From contig CAMHLV010000007.1 of NCBI GenBank assembly GCA_946186115.1, forward strand, positions 1 through 64,000: a stretch of 64,000 bases of DNA. The letters run 5' to 3'. Of the stretch, positions 42,156 through 50,901 are shown one piece after another. How positions within the stretch are numbered: the stretch's first letter is position 1; each line of letters opens with the position of its first letter. A model generated the notes under the pieces. It did not search any database and was not told the DNA's origin. It worked only from the letters and a program-made list of their open reading frames with translations. A program made the translations under genes and the position numbers. This DNA is from an uncultured Prevotella sp. (lineage in GTDB: Bacteria > Bacteroidota > Bacteroidia > Bacteroidales > Bacteroidaceae).

Positions 42156-42848
42156 TCATTTCTTGGCGAATCCCAGGGTGATGGCGCTAAGTCGGATACC
42201 TGATATGTTTTTTATGGCATTTGCACATGCTAGTAATGTGGCTCCGGTAGTGCAGATGTCATCAACAAGTAGCACGTGTTTACCACGAAGATCAGTATCA
42301 TCGCGGAGTTCAAACATGTCGGCAACGTTTTCTTGTCGCTCATGGCGTGTAAGTCTTGTTTGGCTTTGCTTGAAGTGCTTGCGCAGTAGTGCATTGCTGA
42401 CTACTGGCAGTTGTGTGATGTCGCTGATTCCTCGTGCTAGTTGTTCGCTTTGATTATATCCGCGCTGTCGTAGGCGTTTGCGCGACAGTGGTACTGGCAA
42501 TAGCACGTCAATGCCTTCGAAGAATCCCGCCACCATCATCTCGTTGGCCATCAGACGTCCTAAGTCTTCACCAATGTCAGGATGGTCGTGATATTTTAGG
42601 TCGTACACCATCTGAGCCATTTCCGAATGCGGCTCATAATAGATGAGTGCCGCAGCCCGCTCGATGGGTGCTAAATGCCAGAACAATTGTGCCATTGGAT
42701 TGTCGTTTGGAGAGAATTGGTAGCATGTTCGTGGCAGTTGTAGCAGACAAACAGTACACAAACTGCGCTCGCTTGGTGCCAATCGCCGCTCACAAACCAC
42801 GCACAGACGTGGTGAAATGAAGTCTAGAATCCTTGACCACCAGTTCAT
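42156..42848 (-). CDS. comF: ComF family phosphoribosyltransferase-like protein
   Basis: The 230-aa cytoplasmic protein has an N-terminal zinc-finger-like part (CVVCERRLAPSERSLCTVC) and a phosphoribosyltransferase fold with VLLPVPLSRKRLRQRGYNQSEQLARGI and the PRPP loop VLLVDDICTTGAT. This is the ComF/GntX family, linked to natural transformation in several bacteria. Whether it catalyses a transferase reaction is not established. It lies downstream of recX and prmC, 39 nt away on the same strand, in the slot where related genomes often carry pyrE. Confidence 0.9.
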   Translation of the reverse strand: MNWWSRILDFISPRLCVVCERRLAPSERSLCTVCLLQLPRTCYQFSPNDNPMAQLFWHLAPIERAAALIYYEPHSEMAQMVYDLKYHDHPDIGEDLGRLMANEMMVAGFFEGIDVLLPVPLSRKRLRQRGYNQSEQLARGISDITQLPVVSNALLRKHFKQSQTRLTRHERQENVADMFELRDDTDLRGKHVLLVDDICTTGATLLACANAIKNISGIRLSAITLGFAKK

Positions 42849-42887
42849 AATAGTTAAGTATCTTGTGGTTCTTGGGTTATTATTTAA

Positions 42888-43337
42888 TTAATTCTCCAGA
42901 CATTGACAGATAATATCGTATGTAAATCCGCGTCCCAAAGCAAAACGTATCAACTTCTGCTTCATCTCGTAGTCGTTGGCAGCTTTAGTCGATTTGCGCT
43001 TTTGCTTCAATAGAGGTTGCAACACGCTGATGTACTCATCATCGTCAATCTCGTCGAGTACACGGCTACGGATGTCATCGCTGATATGTTTCTGCCATAG
43101 AGCTTGCTCCACCTTCAGGCGTCCCCACTTGTTGTAGCGTACTTTGTCATTGACAAAGGCCCGTGCATAGCGTTCGTCATCCACATAGCGTTCCTTCACA
43201 AGGCGCTCCATTACGCGAGCCTGTTGCTCGTCAGTGAGTTCCCAGCGGCGCATCTTCTCCTGCATTTCGTGCTGGCAGTGCTCTGTCTTTGCACATAGAG
43301 CGGCCAGTGTCAAATATGCTTCATGTTCTGTCTTCAT
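42888..43337 (-). CDS. recX: Regulatory protein RecX
   Basis: The 149-aa helical protein modulates RecA filaments. It has tandem three-helix repeats with AYLTLAALCAKTEHCQHEM, RLVKERYVDDERYARAFVNDKVRYNKWGRLKVEQALWQKHI and a C-terminal QKLIRFALGRGFTYDII; KWGRLKVEQAL corresponds to the family's conserved centre. Length is normal. It lies 27 nt after prmC; the gap holds a TTTTTTACCTTTTAACCC tract related to one near 31300. It is probably co-transcribed with prmC. Confidence 0.9.
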   Translation of the reverse strand: MKTEHEAYLTLAALCAKTEHCQHEMQEKMRRWELTDEQQARVMERLVKERYVDDERYARAFVNDKVRYNKWGRLKVEQALWQKHISDDIRSRVLDEIDDDEYISVLQPLLKQKRKSTKAANDYEMKQKLIRFALGRGFTYDIICQCLEN

Positions 43338-43364
43338 TTCTTTTGCTTTTTTACCTTTTAACCC

Positions 43365-44213
43365 TTATTTACGGGCTCTTATCATACGTTGTTTGTCGTA
43401 TTGGTCGTTTTGGGTTTCGATGTTGTGATACGACATAGAACTTAACATATTGCCGAGGGGGAGGGCGTATAGTGGGTTGATCTCAAAATACAGCCAGCCT
43501 CCGGGCTTCAGGGCTTCTTGTCCGTACTGCGCAATGGCGCGGTAGAACAGCAGCGGGTCATCATCAGGGACAAAGAGGGCGATATGCGGCTCATGGTTCA
43601 GCACGTTCTCCTCCATCGTCGCGCGTTCCATATTACATATATATGGTGGGTTGCTTACGATGAGATCCCATTTGAAGGTTAGGGGTGAGGGATGAGTGTT
43701 GAGGATGTCAACCTGCTGGAATGTTACTTTGACACCATTGCTGCTAGCATTCTCGCTGGCAATGTGTAGGGCTTCTTTCGAAATGTCCCATGCTGTTACC
43801 TCGGCTTGAGGAAGTTCGGCAGCAAGTGTTATGGCAATGCACCCGCTACCTGTTCCGATGTCAAGGATGCTGAATGCGTCATGCTTCGTTCTCAATACTT
43901 CATCTTTAACAATCCACCGACAGAGCTCCTCCGTCTCAGGTCGTGGGATGAGCACGCCAGGTTCTACGTGTAATGTTCTTCCGTAGAAGTCGGCCTGCCC
44001 TAACACATACTGCACGGGCTCATGTCGTAACAGCCGCTGTGCGATTTCCGCCAGTTCTGTTTGGTAGTCTGCCGATAATTGTGTATCTTTGCCGAGGTAA
44101 ATGTCAGACAGCGTGAGACCAAAGCGCAGTTCATACACCATGCGGGCTAAAGCTTTAGCCTCGCCGTCGTCATAAACCTGTGCCAATTGGCGCCAAAACT
44201 CGTGGTAACTCAT
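43365..44213 (-). CDS. prmC: Peptide chain release factor N5-glutamine methyltransferase
   Basis: The 282-aa enzyme methylates the GGQ glutamine of release factors. Motifs are ILDIGTGSGCIAITLA (SAM site) and IVSNPPYI, the NPPY catalytic motif. I start at ATG 44213 because the helical N-terminal domain (MSYHEFWRQLAQVYDDGEAKALARM) begins there and the longer frame would run into the promoter. A GC-rich tract (43678-43710) encodes LNTHPSPLTF before the NPPY strand and looks like an insertion. A 16-bp perfect palindrome (44145-44160) lies in the conserved GEAKALAR. It is divergent from ribD with only 24 bp between start codons. Confidence 0.93.
   Translation of the reverse strand: MSYHEFWRQLAQVYDDGEAKALARMVYELRFGLTLSDIYLGKDTQLSADYQTELAEIAQRLLRHEPVQYVLGQADFYGRTLHVEPGVLIPRPETEELCRWIVKDEVLRTKHDAFSILDIGTGSGCIAITLAAELPQAEVTAWDISKEALHIASENASSNGVKVTFQQVDILNTHPSPLTFKWDLIVSNPPYICNMERATMEENVLNHEPHIALFVPDDDPLLFYRAIAQYGQEALKPGGWLYFEINPLYALPLGNMLSSMSYHNIETQNDQYDKQRMIRARK
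43678..43710 (-). repeat. GC-rich tract inside prmC
   Basis: The plus strand reads GGTTAGGGGTGAGGGATGAG and continues TGTTGAGG. It encodes LNTHPSPLTF on the prmC strand and resembles the PSPKGEG-type tracts. Confidence 0.5.
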
Positions 44214-44221
44214 AGCAAGTG

Positions 44222-44253
44222 CAAAGATACGAATAATATGGATAAGAGCCAAA
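44222..44253 (-). promoter_or_regulatory. prmC promoter, overlapping the ribD start
   Basis: On the minus strand TTTG (44250-44253), a 20-nt spacer and TATCTTTG (44222-44229). The prmC ATG follows after 8 nt. The spacer covers the ribD ATG at 44238, so expression of the two genes may interfere. No plus-strand promoter for ribD was seen here. Confidence 0.7.
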
Positions 44254-45206
44254 TATCGACAGACGAAAAATACATGCAGCGTTGTTTACAATTAGCTGCA
44301 AACGGAATTCATGGGGCACGCCCCAACCCTATGGTGGGTGCGGTTATCTGCCTTCCCCCTGACCCTTCCAAGGGGAGAGTGAGTTGTCGTATTCTTGGAG
44401 AGGGTTATCATGTGCGATGTGGCGAAGGCCATGCTGAAGTCAATGCCTTTGCTTCAGTACGACCAGAGGATGAGGTTTTGCTGAGTGATTCTACTATCTA
44501 TGTCAGTTTGGAGCCTTGTGCCCATTATGGCAAGACACCCCCATGTGCTGAGTTGATTATCCGTAAGGGTGTTCGCCGTGTTGTAGTAGGATGTGTAGAT
44601 CCTTTTGCCCAGGTTCAAGGCCGAGGTATTCAGATGCTTCGCGAGGCCGGTATTGATGTCACCGTCGGCGTTTTGCAGAAGGAGTGTATGTGGCTGAACC
44701 GCCGTTTCTTCACCTATCATTCTAAACACCGTCCGTATATAATATTGAAGTGGGCACAGACTGCCAATGGATTCATCGACGACCACGGCAAAGCATTGCA
44801 GATTTCTAACGAACAGACCCAGATGCTCTCTCATAAACTGCGGGCTGAGGAGGATGCCATACTGGTTGGCCATACAACCGACTCAAGGGAACATCCGCAA
44901 CTGACAGTACGCCACTGGCATGGTCCCAACCCCAAGCGCTTAGTGCTGACACGCCAACGACCGCTCAGTCAACTAGTTGACGATCTATACCAGCAGGGAG
45001 TGCAGTCGCTTATAGTCGAGGGTGGTCGACAGACGCATGACGCTTTCATCGATGCCGGTCTTTGGGATGAATTGCGCGTTGAAACAGGGCAACATTTGAC
45101 TGTTTCAGATGGAACTCGCGCACCGCAGTTGCCTTTCGATGTTGCCATTCAACACCACATCCAATACGGATTCAATTCAATTACTACCTATTTGAATATG
45201 AAATAA
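44238..45206 (+). CDS. ribD: Bifunctional riboflavin biosynthesis protein RibD
   Basis: The 322-aa enzyme carries a pyrimidine deaminase (residues 1-150) and a reductase (150-322) for the second and third steps of riboflavin synthesis. The deaminase zinc site is CGEGHAEVNA with PCAHYGKTPPC. The reductase has ILKWAQTANGFIDD and LIVEGGRQTHDAFI. I start at ATG 44238; the longer frame reads through prmC regulatory DNA. A GC-rich tract (44351-44380) inserts LPPDPSKGRVSC between PMVGAVI and the next strand, where related enzymes have a short loop. It is divergent from prmC. Confidence 0.93.
   Translation: MDKSQISTDEKYMQRCLQLAANGIHGARPNPMVGAVICLPPDPSKGRVSCRILGEGYHVRCGEGHAEVNAFASVRPEDEVLLSDSTIYVSLEPCAHYGKTPPCAELIIRKGVRRVVVGCVDPFAQVQGRGIQMLREAGIDVTVGVLQKECMWLNRRFFTYHSKHRPYIILKWAQTANGFIDDHGKALQISNEQTQMLSHKLRAEEDAILVGHTTDSREHPQLTVRHWHGPNPKRLVLTRQRPLSQLVDDLYQQGVQSLIVEGGRQTHDAFIDAGLWDELRVETGQHLTVSDGTRAPQLPFDVAIQHHIQYGFNSITTYLNMK
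44351..44380 (+). repeat. GC-rich tract inside ribD
   Basis: CCTTCCCCCTGACCCTTCCA followed by AGGGGAGAGT encodes LPPDPSKGRV. It resembles the CCCTTCCCTTTGGAAGGGG run at 59588-59622 and appears as an in-frame insert. Confidence 0.6.
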
Positions 45207-45209
45207 AAA

Positions 45210-45250
45210 GTAAATTAACTTAATTTGTTGACCAAATTAAGTTAATTTAC
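45210..45250. terminator. Perfect AT-rich hairpin between ribD and rubredoxin genes
   Basis: Perfect 18-bp arms (GTAAATTAACTTAATTTG and its complement) flank a TTGAC loop, 4 nt after the ribD stop, between convergent genes. It is likely a bidirectional transcription or mRNA 3'-end structure, though it lacks a GC-rich stem. Confidence 0.7.
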
Positions 45251-45280
45251 ATTGCAGTTTGGGTTAATTTGCTTTCCAAA

Positions 45281-45442
45281 TTATTCTTCCACAGAGAAAT
45301 CATCTTTGCCAACTCCGCAGATGGGGCATACCCAGTCTTCTGGAATGTCTTCAAAGGCTGTGCCAGGGGCGATACCGCTATCAGGGTCACCTACTTCAGG
45401 GTCATAAACGTAACCGCATGTGTCGCAAATGTACTTTTTCAT
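45281..45442 (-). CDS. Rubredoxin
   Basis: A 53-aa reverse-strand protein (ATG 45442, TAA 45281-45283) with the two iron-binding CxxC knuckles [13 protein letters not shown] and [14 protein letters not shown], and the usual PEDW before the second pair. It is a small one-electron carrier with a single Fe(Cys)4 centre, active in peroxide or superoxide detoxification in anaerobes. It follows the GT9 gene by 4 nt and is probably co-transcribed with it. A functional link to GT9 is not obvious. Confidence 0.95.
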   Translation of the reverse strand: MKKYICDTCGYVYDPEVGDPDSGIAPGTAFEDIPEDWVCPICGVGKDDFSVEE

Positions 45443-45446
45443 AATC

Positions 45447-46508
45447 TTAAACATTGTTTTTAGTTAATAATAAAGTATTCGTTTTTTCTACGATAGTTTC
45501 TGGTCGGATAAGATTCAGACAGGCATAGTCACCGCGTCGGCATGTCTTTTGACCGAATATGCTGCATGGGCGGCATTCAAGATCTGTCTGTATTACATTG
45601 TCGGTCGATTGGTTCCAGCCCATAAAACCGGCAAAGGGATGTGTGGCTCCCCAGATACTGATGACAGGGATGCCGGTGAGTGATGCCAGATGCATATTGG
45701 CCGAATCCATGGATATCATTACATTCAGGTGGCTCATGAGGATGAGCTCCTGATGCATGGATTCTAATATCCTGCCTACGAAAATGCATTGTGGATATAA
45801 TTTGCACCACTCGTCAAACTGCTTTTCTTCCATTTCTCCACGTCCAAAGAGCATGATGCGGGCTTTAGGGTACTGTCGTGTCAACATTTCTATCACCTGT
45901 TGCATCAGTTCTAGAGGATATATCTTGCCCTTATGGGCAGCAAAGGGTGCTATTCCTATCCATAAGTCATTGTTGTTCTTCACACTGACAGGTGGTGGCA
46001 GCAGATTGAGGTTGCCTCCTTCCTCTGGGAAGATGCTGTGGAAGTCTATTTTTATAGGGTAGCCTAGTCTTTCAAATACTTCGACATAATTCTGGAACGA
46101 TGTTGGCTGCTGCTTAAGTTTCTTTTTGTTGACAGACGTCAGTTGTCGGCGTCCGCGGCGGTGCTTGTTGATATGAGCTACGTGGTAACGTCCTATGTTG
46201 AATCGCATTCGCAGAAATTCGGAGCGCAACACGTTATGAAGGTCAGCGATGGCTGTGAATTGCTTGGCAGTAAGACGGCGGTAGAGGGCATTTAACCCTC
46301 TGATACCACGGTATTCCCGTTTTAGATCGGCCTCCATGAATCCCACATTGGGAGCAAGGTCTTCAAATAAAGGACGGGCAAGAGCTCTACTGAGCACGGT
46401 AATCCTTGTGTCTGGATATTGCCGTGCCAAAGAATACACTACAGGTACGGCCATAGCGACATCGCCAAGGGCCGAGAAACGTATTACCAGTATGTGCTCT
46501 TTCTTCAC
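45447..46508 (-). CDS. Glycosyltransferase family 9 (heptosyltransferase-like)
   Basis: The 353-aa enzyme has the GT9 GT-B fold: [27 protein letters not shown] at the N-terminus, [26 protein letters not shown] at the start of the donor domain and [28 protein letters not shown] near the C-terminus. Family members transfer heptose or related sugars to the lipopolysaccharide core at the inner membrane. The DUF4254 gene lies 36 nt upstream on the same strand, a pairing often seen in Bacteroidetes, which supports a role in LPS or surface glycan. Confidence 0.92.
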   Translation of the reverse strand: MKKEHILVIRFSALGDVAMAVPVVYSLARQYPDTRITVLSRALARPLFEDLAPNVGFMEADLKREYRGIRGLNALYRRLTAKQFTAIADLHNVLRSEFLRMRFNIGRYHVAHINKHRRGRRQLTSVNKKKLKQQPTSFQNYVEVFERLGYPIKIDFHSIFPEEGGNLNLLPPPVSVKNNNDLWIGIAPFAAHKGKIYPLELMQQVIEMLTRQYPKARIMLFGRGEMEEKQFDEWCKLYPQCIFVGRILESMHQELILMSHLNVMISMDSANMHLASLTGIPVISIWGATHPFAGFMGWNQSTDNVIQTDLECRPCSIFGQKTCRRGDYACLNLIRPETIVEKTNTLLLTKNNV

Positions 46509-46544
46509 CTGTTAATCCCTTTTTTGACTAACTGTTCTGTCTTA

Positions 46545-47147
46545 TCACTTTTTATAAAGTACCGGATTGGTATTGGGGTCATTATACATTTTCATTTGGC
46601 GATAAACCTTCATGTATTTGACTCCAGCCTCAATATCCTCAAGCAGTTGGTCAATAGCAGTCGATAGGTCTTTCTGTTGCTCCAGCAGGACGTCGAGTTT
46701 AGCCTGACAGCGTGCAACATGATCTTTATCGGCATCTTTGCGCTCTGTCTGTTCCTTCATGTGCCAAATCTTCAGTGCTAGTATGCTGAGGCGGTCGATG
46801 GCCCATGCAGGACTCTCGGTATTCAGACGGGCTTCAGGAAGTGGTTCAACCTCGCTGTATCTTTGGCGGAAGTAGCTGTCAATTTCTTCCACCAGATCCG
46901 TACGATCCTGATTAGAGCGGTCTATTCGCCTTTTCAGTCCAAGTGCTTCCGTTGGGTCAATATGCGGGTCGCGGATGATATCCTCCAGATGCCACTGTAC
47001 AGTGTCAATCCAGCATTTTAGATAGAGGCTTCTCTCAATTGAGTCGCGGCTGTAGGGATTCTGAATACTTGTATCAACGTTGTCTGTCAGGTGATAGTCG
47101 CGTATCGCCTGATTGAAGATTTTGTTTGCTTGTTCAGTAAATGACAT
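46545..47147 (-). CDS. DUF4254 protein
   Basis: The 200-aa helical protein matches DUF4254 by its pattern SIERSLYLKCWIDTVQWHLEDIIRDPHIDP, LKRRIDRSNQDRTDLVEEID and ESPAWAIDRLSILALKIWHM. I use ATG 47147 because the longer frame to 47174 would overlap the promoter. No catalytic motif is known. Its place upstream of GT9 suggests work in LPS assembly, but this is guilt by association. It heads the operon DUF4254-GT9-rubredoxin. Confidence 0.85.
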   Translation of the reverse strand: MSFTEQANKIFNQAIRDYHLTDNVDTSIQNPYSRDSIERSLYLKCWIDTVQWHLEDIIRDPHIDPTEALGLKRRIDRSNQDRTDLVEEIDSYFRQRYSEVEPLPEARLNTESPAWAIDRLSILALKIWHMKEQTERKDADKDHVARCQAKLDVLLEQQKDLSTAIDQLLEDIEAGVKYMKVYRQMKMYNDPNTNPVLYKK

Positions 47148-47171
47148 AGATAATAACTCTTGATTTGGATG

Positions 47172-47204
47172 CAAAGATAATGATTATTTTTCAAAACGCA
47201 CAAG
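47172..47204 (-). promoter_or_regulatory. Promoter of the DUF4254-GT9-rubredoxin operon
   Basis: TATCTTTG (47172-47179) on the minus strand lies 24 nt before the ATG at 47147. A -33 CTTG (47201-47204) sits 21 nt upstream. Confidence 0.5.
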
Positions 47205-47276
47205 AAAACGAAAGAAAAACTTTCTCCTTAACTTCTTTCTAACATTACCCTATTTGATGATTTTATTGACGTTTTA

Positions 47277-47308
47277 TTTGTCAGATTGGATAAAAAGCAG
47301 TACATTTG
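47277..47308 (+). promoter_or_regulatory. Promoter of the ior-paaK operon
   Basis: TTTG (47277-47280), a 20-nt spacer and TACATTTG (47301-47308) match the consensus. The leader to ATG 47348 is about 35 nt. No other promoter of this quality was found within the operon. Confidence 0.75.
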
Positions 47309-47347
47309 CAAGCCAATAGCGTTAAAAATCTAACAAAAAGACAACAT

Positions 47348-48955
47348 ATGAGTAAAAAACTGTTATTAGGCGACGAAGCCATTGCACTGGGAGCAATCCA
47401 TGCGGGACTGTCTGGTGTATATGCCTATCCCGGCACTCCGTCGACAGAAATCACTGAGTTTATTCAAGGTAATGCACTGGCCAAAGAACGTGGTATCCAC
47501 AGTCGCTGGTCAACCAACGAGAAGACGGCTATGGAGGCAGCCCTGGGTATGTCGTTCATGGGCAAGCGTGCTTTGGTTTGTATGAAACACGTAGGACTGA
47601 ACGTCTGTGCAGACCCGTTTGTCAACAGTGGTATGACAGGCGTCAACGGTGGTGTCATCGTGCTGGTGGCCGACGACCCTTCTATGCACTCTTCACAGGA
47701 CGAGCAGGATTCGCGTTTCTATGGTAAGTTTGCCTTGATTCCCACGTTCGAGCCATCAAACCAGCAAGAGGCCTACGACATGATGGAGGTGGCCTTCAGC
47801 TTTTCAGAGAGCATCAAGCTTCCCGTTCTGATGCGTGTCACCACCCGTATGGCCCACTCACGTGCTGTCGTCGTGTGTGCTGACGTTCCTCGTCAGCAGA
47901 ACAAGCTCAACTACAACGCTGTAGCAGCCAACTGGGTGCTGCTGCCTGCCAATGCCCGCAAGCGCAATGATGTGGTGACAGCCCAGCAAGCCGAACTGGA
48001 ACAGGCTGCTGTCGATTCACCTTATAATATATATAAGGAAGGAACCGATAAGAAGTTGGGCATTCTGGCCAGCGGTATCGGTTTCAACTATGTCAACGAG
48101 TGCTTCCCGGAGGGATGCCCATACCCCATCCTGAAGATTTCTCAGTATCCGCTACCCAAGACCCTGGTGCGTCGTCTGCTGGACGAGTGCGAGCAGGTGC
48201 TCATCGTCGAGGAAGGCCAGCCCTTCATCGAGGACCAGGTGCGTGGCGTTGCTGACCTGAAGACTGTTCATGGCAAACTGGACGGAGCCCTGCCCCGTAC
48301 TGGCGAGCTGAATCCCGATATTGTCAAGAAGGCTCTCGGCATGGAGACGGGCCAGTGCTTCGACCCCTGTGCCGACGTAGCTCCGCGTCCCCCTGCACTG
48401 TGTCAGGGCTGTGGCCATCGCGACGTCTATGCTGCTCTGAACGAGGTGCTGAAGGAGTACGACAATCCGCGTGTCTTTGGTGACATCGGCTGCTATACGC
48501 TGGGCTTCCTGCCCCCGTTCCGCGCTATCCACTCTTGTGTCGATATGGGTGCGTCCATCACGATGGCCAAGGGTGCATCGGACGCTGGTCAGTGGCCTGC
48601 TGTAGCTATCATCGGTGACTCGACCTTTACCCATAGCGGCATGACGGGTCTGCTGGACGCCATCAACGAAAATGCCGACATCACCGTTATAATCAGCGAC
48701 AACCTGACCACAGGTATGACAGGTGGACAGGACTCTGCCGGCACAAATAAGTTCGAGGCAATCTGTCGTGGCTTAGGACTGAGCGACGAACACCTGAAGG
48801 TGGTCGTTCCCCTGCCCAAGAACATGCCGGAGATTACACAGACCATCCGCGACGAGATCAACTATCACGGCACCAGTGTGATTATTCCACGCCGTGAGTG
48901 TATGCAGACGCTGCAGCGCCATCTGAAACAAAAGAAGGCGGCTGAGAAAAAGTAA
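47348..48955 (+). CDS. iorA: Indolepyruvate:ferredoxin oxidoreductase, alpha subunit
   Basis: The 535-aa protein has an N-terminal pyrimidine-binding domain (LLLGDEAIALGAIHAGLSGVYAYPGTPSTEI), a hinge domain and a C-terminal thiamine-diphosphate domain (PPALCQGCGHRDVYAAL, DIGCYTLGFLPP, GDSTFTHSGMTGLLDAINEN). With IorB it converts arylpyruvates to aryl-acetyl-CoA and CO2, or the reverse. Many IorA proteins end in a domain with two [4Fe-4S] clusters; this one stops at VIIPRRECMQTLQRHLKQKKAAEKK with no ferredoxin Cys motif. I start at ATG 47348; the longer frame has no homology-like sequence. It is first in an eight-gene operon. Confidence 0.93.
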   Translation: MSKKLLLGDEAIALGAIHAGLSGVYAYPGTPSTEITEFIQGNALAKERGIHSRWSTNEKTAMEAALGMSFMGKRALVCMKHVGLNVCADPFVNSGMTGVNGGVIVLVADDPSMHSSQDEQDSRFYGKFALIPTFEPSNQQEAYDMMEVAFSFSESIKLPVLMRVTTRMAHSRAVVVCADVPRQQNKLNYNAVAANWVLLPANARKRNDVVTAQQAELEQAAVDSPYNIYKEGTDKKLGILASGIGFNYVNECFPEGCPYPILKISQYPLPKTLVRRLLDECEQVLIVEEGQPFIEDQVRGVADLKTVHGKLDGALPRTGELNPDIVKKALGMETGQCFDPCADVAPRPPALCQGCGHRDVYAALNEVLKEYDNPRVFGDIGCYTLGFLPPFRAIHSCVDMGASITMAKGASDAGQWPAVAIIGDSTFTHSGMTGLLDAINENADITVIISDNLTTGMTGGQDSAGTNKFEAICRGLGLSDEHLKVVVPLPKNMPEITQTIRDEINYHGTSVIIPRRECMQTLQRHLKQKKAAEKK

Positions 48956-48978
48956 ACAGGAACAAAAGAGAAGGTAAG

Positions 48979-49551
48979 ATGAAAACAGATATTATCCTTT
49001 GCGGCGTAGGAGGACAAGGTATCCTCTCTATCGCAACCATCATCGGCGAGGCCGCCATGAATGAAGACCTATACATCAAACAGGCCGAGGTACACGGCAT
49101 GAGCCAGCGTGGTGGCGACGTACAGTCGAACCTGCGCATCTCGAGCGAACCCATTGCCAGCGACCTCATTGCCAAGGGCGGTGCTGACGTTATCATCAGC
49201 ATGGAGCCTATGGAAGCGCTGCGTTATCTGCCGTTCCTGAAGAAGGAGGGTTGGATTATCACCTCGTCAACACCGTTTGTCAACATCCCCAACTATCCTG
49301 ATATTGAGACCATCAAGGCTGACCTGGAAAAGCTGCCTAATGTCATCATGCTTGACATTGAGCAGAAGGCAAAGGACGCTGCCGTACCCCGCTCGGCTAA
49401 CGTCATCCTGCTGGGTGCTGCTCAGAAAGCCCTCGGTATCGAGTACGACAAACTGGAGGACGCCATCCGTCGAGTCTTCGGACGCAAGGGTGACGCCATC
49501 GTAGAGGCAAATATCAAGGCACTGGCTATTGGCAGGGAGGCACAGCGATGA
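48979..49551 (+). CDS. iorB: Indolepyruvate:ferredoxin oxidoreductase, beta subunit
   Basis: The 190-aa gamma-type oxidoreductase subunit begins IILCGVGGQGILSIATIIGEAAM and continues VHGMSQRGGDVQSNLRI, the family signature that shapes the CoA and substrate site. It pairs with the upstream IorA. It starts 23 nt after iorA and its stop overlaps the aminotransferase start (ATGA), so the three genes are tightly coupled. It has no cysteine cluster of its own, so electrons must pass to a separate ferredoxin. Confidence 0.93.
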   Translation: MKTDIILCGVGGQGILSIATIIGEAAMNEDLYIKQAEVHGMSQRGGDVQSNLRISSEPIASDLIAKGGADVIISMEPMEALRYLPFLKKEGWIITSSTPFVNIPNYPDIETIKADLEKLPNVIMLDIEQKAKDAAVPRSANVILLGAAQKALGIEYDKLEDAIRRVFGRKGDAIVEANIKALAIGREAQR

Positions 49552-50855
49552 AAGCAACACCGATTAAGAAAGAGATTGTAGACGGACTGATTGCCAAGCT
49601 GGGCATTCAGGACTTTGCCAAGGCTACCATCCGCGAGGTGAAGCAGGTAGCCGCAATGGCCGAAAAGGAGAGTGGCGTAGAGTTTATCAAGATGGAGATG
49701 GGTATTCCCGGACTGCCTGCTGCACAGGTGGGTGTCGACGCACAAGTCAAGTCGTTACAAAATGGCATTGCCCACTCCTATCCTGACATTCAGGGCTATC
49801 CTGAACTCAAGAAGCAGGCTTCGCGCTTCGTCAAAGCGTTTATCAATGTCGACATCGCTCCTGAGGGATGCGTACCCGTCTGCGGAAGCATGCAAGGCAC
49901 GTTTGCCTCGTTCCTGACCTGTTCGCAGGCTAACAAACAGAAGGACACGGTGTTGTTCATCGACCCAGGATTCCCTGTTCAGAAGATGCAGCTGCAGGTA
50001 CAGGGTGTGAAGTACGAGACTTTCGACGTCTACGACTTCCGCGGCGAGAAGCTGGGTCCGAAGCTGGAGAGCTATCTGTCTAAGGGCAACATCTGCGCCA
50101 TCGTCTATTCGAACCCCAACAATCCAGCATGGATATGCATGACGGACGAGGAGTTGAAGACCATCGGCACACTGGCCACGAAATACGACACTATTATCAT
50201 GGAAGACCTGGCCTATTTTGCCATGGACTTCCGTCAGGATCTGAGCAAGCCTTTTGAGGCTCCATATCAACCCACCGTAGCACACTATACGGACAACTAC
50301 ATCTTGCTGATCAGTGGTTCCAAGGCTTTCAGCTATGCCGGTGAGCGTATTGGTGTGACATGTATCAGCGACAAGCTGTTCCACCGCCACTACGATGACC
50401 TCAGCGCTCGTTACGAGGGACTACCCTTCGGACTTGTATTCTCAACCCGTATGCTTTACGCCCTGTCGTCAGGCACCAGTCACTCGGCACAGTACGCGAT
50501 GGCTGCTATGCTGAAGGCTGCCTGTGACGGTGAGTATAACTTCCGTCAGGAGGTGAAGGTATATGGTGACCGTGCCCACAAGCTGAAGGACATTTTCTGC
50601 CGTCATGGATTCCACATCGTTTACGACACGGATCTCGACCAACCTATTGCTGACGGTTTCTATTTCACCATCGGCTACAAGAACATGACGAGCGGAGAGC
50701 TGGCCCGTGAACTGATGTATTATGGTGTTTCGGCCATCTGTCTCATCACGACAGGTAGTCATCAGGAAGGCTTACGCGTGTGCACCTCCTTTATTGAAGA
50801 CCATCAATATGCACAGCTGGAGGAGCGCATGGCCATTTTTGAGAGTAATAATTGA
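49548..50855 (+). CDS. PLP-dependent class I/II aminotransferase (probable aromatic)
   Basis: The 435-aa fold-type I enzyme shows GIAHSYPDIQGYPELKKQ, YSNPNNPAW, the Asp-Tyr region IIMEDLAYFAMDF and the cofactor Lys in ISGSKAFSYAGERIGV. It exchanges an amino group between an amino acid and a 2-oxo acid. Its overlap with iorB and the two paaK genes downstream point to aromatic 2-oxo acids (phenylpyruvate, indolepyruvate, hydroxyphenylpyruvate). Substrate is inferred from context, not from a motif. The length and C-terminal RVCTSFIEDHQY are normal. Confidence 0.88.
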   Translation: MKATPIKKEIVDGLIAKLGIQDFAKATIREVKQVAAMAEKESGVEFIKMEMGIPGLPAAQVGVDAQVKSLQNGIAHSYPDIQGYPELKKQASRFVKAFINVDIAPEGCVPVCGSMQGTFASFLTCSQANKQKDTVLFIDPGFPVQKMQLQVQGVKYETFDVYDFRGEKLGPKLESYLSKGNICAIVYSNPNNPAWICMTDEELKTIGTLATKYDTIIMEDLAYFAMDFRQDLSKPFEAPYQPTVAHYTDNYILLISGSKAFSYAGERIGVTCISDKLFHRHYDDLSARYEGLPFGLVFSTRMLYALSSGTSHSAQYAMAAMLKAACDGEYNFRQEVKVYGDRAHKLKDIFCRHGFHIVYDTDLDQPIADGFYFTIGYKNMTSGELARELMYYGVSAICLITTGSHQEGLRVCTSFIEDHQYAQLEERMAIFESNN

Positions 50856-50901
50856 ATTTTGCAATTATAAATAATTTACCAACCTAAAAAACAAACAGAC
50901 G

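Noticed and set aside
44145..44160. Perfect 16-bp palindrome GGCTAAAGCTTTAGCC in prmC
   Set aside because: It encodes EAKALA within the GEAKA motif that seems native to PrmC proteins, and 8-bp arms are expected by chance several times in 64 kb, so I do not count it with the inserted palindromes.
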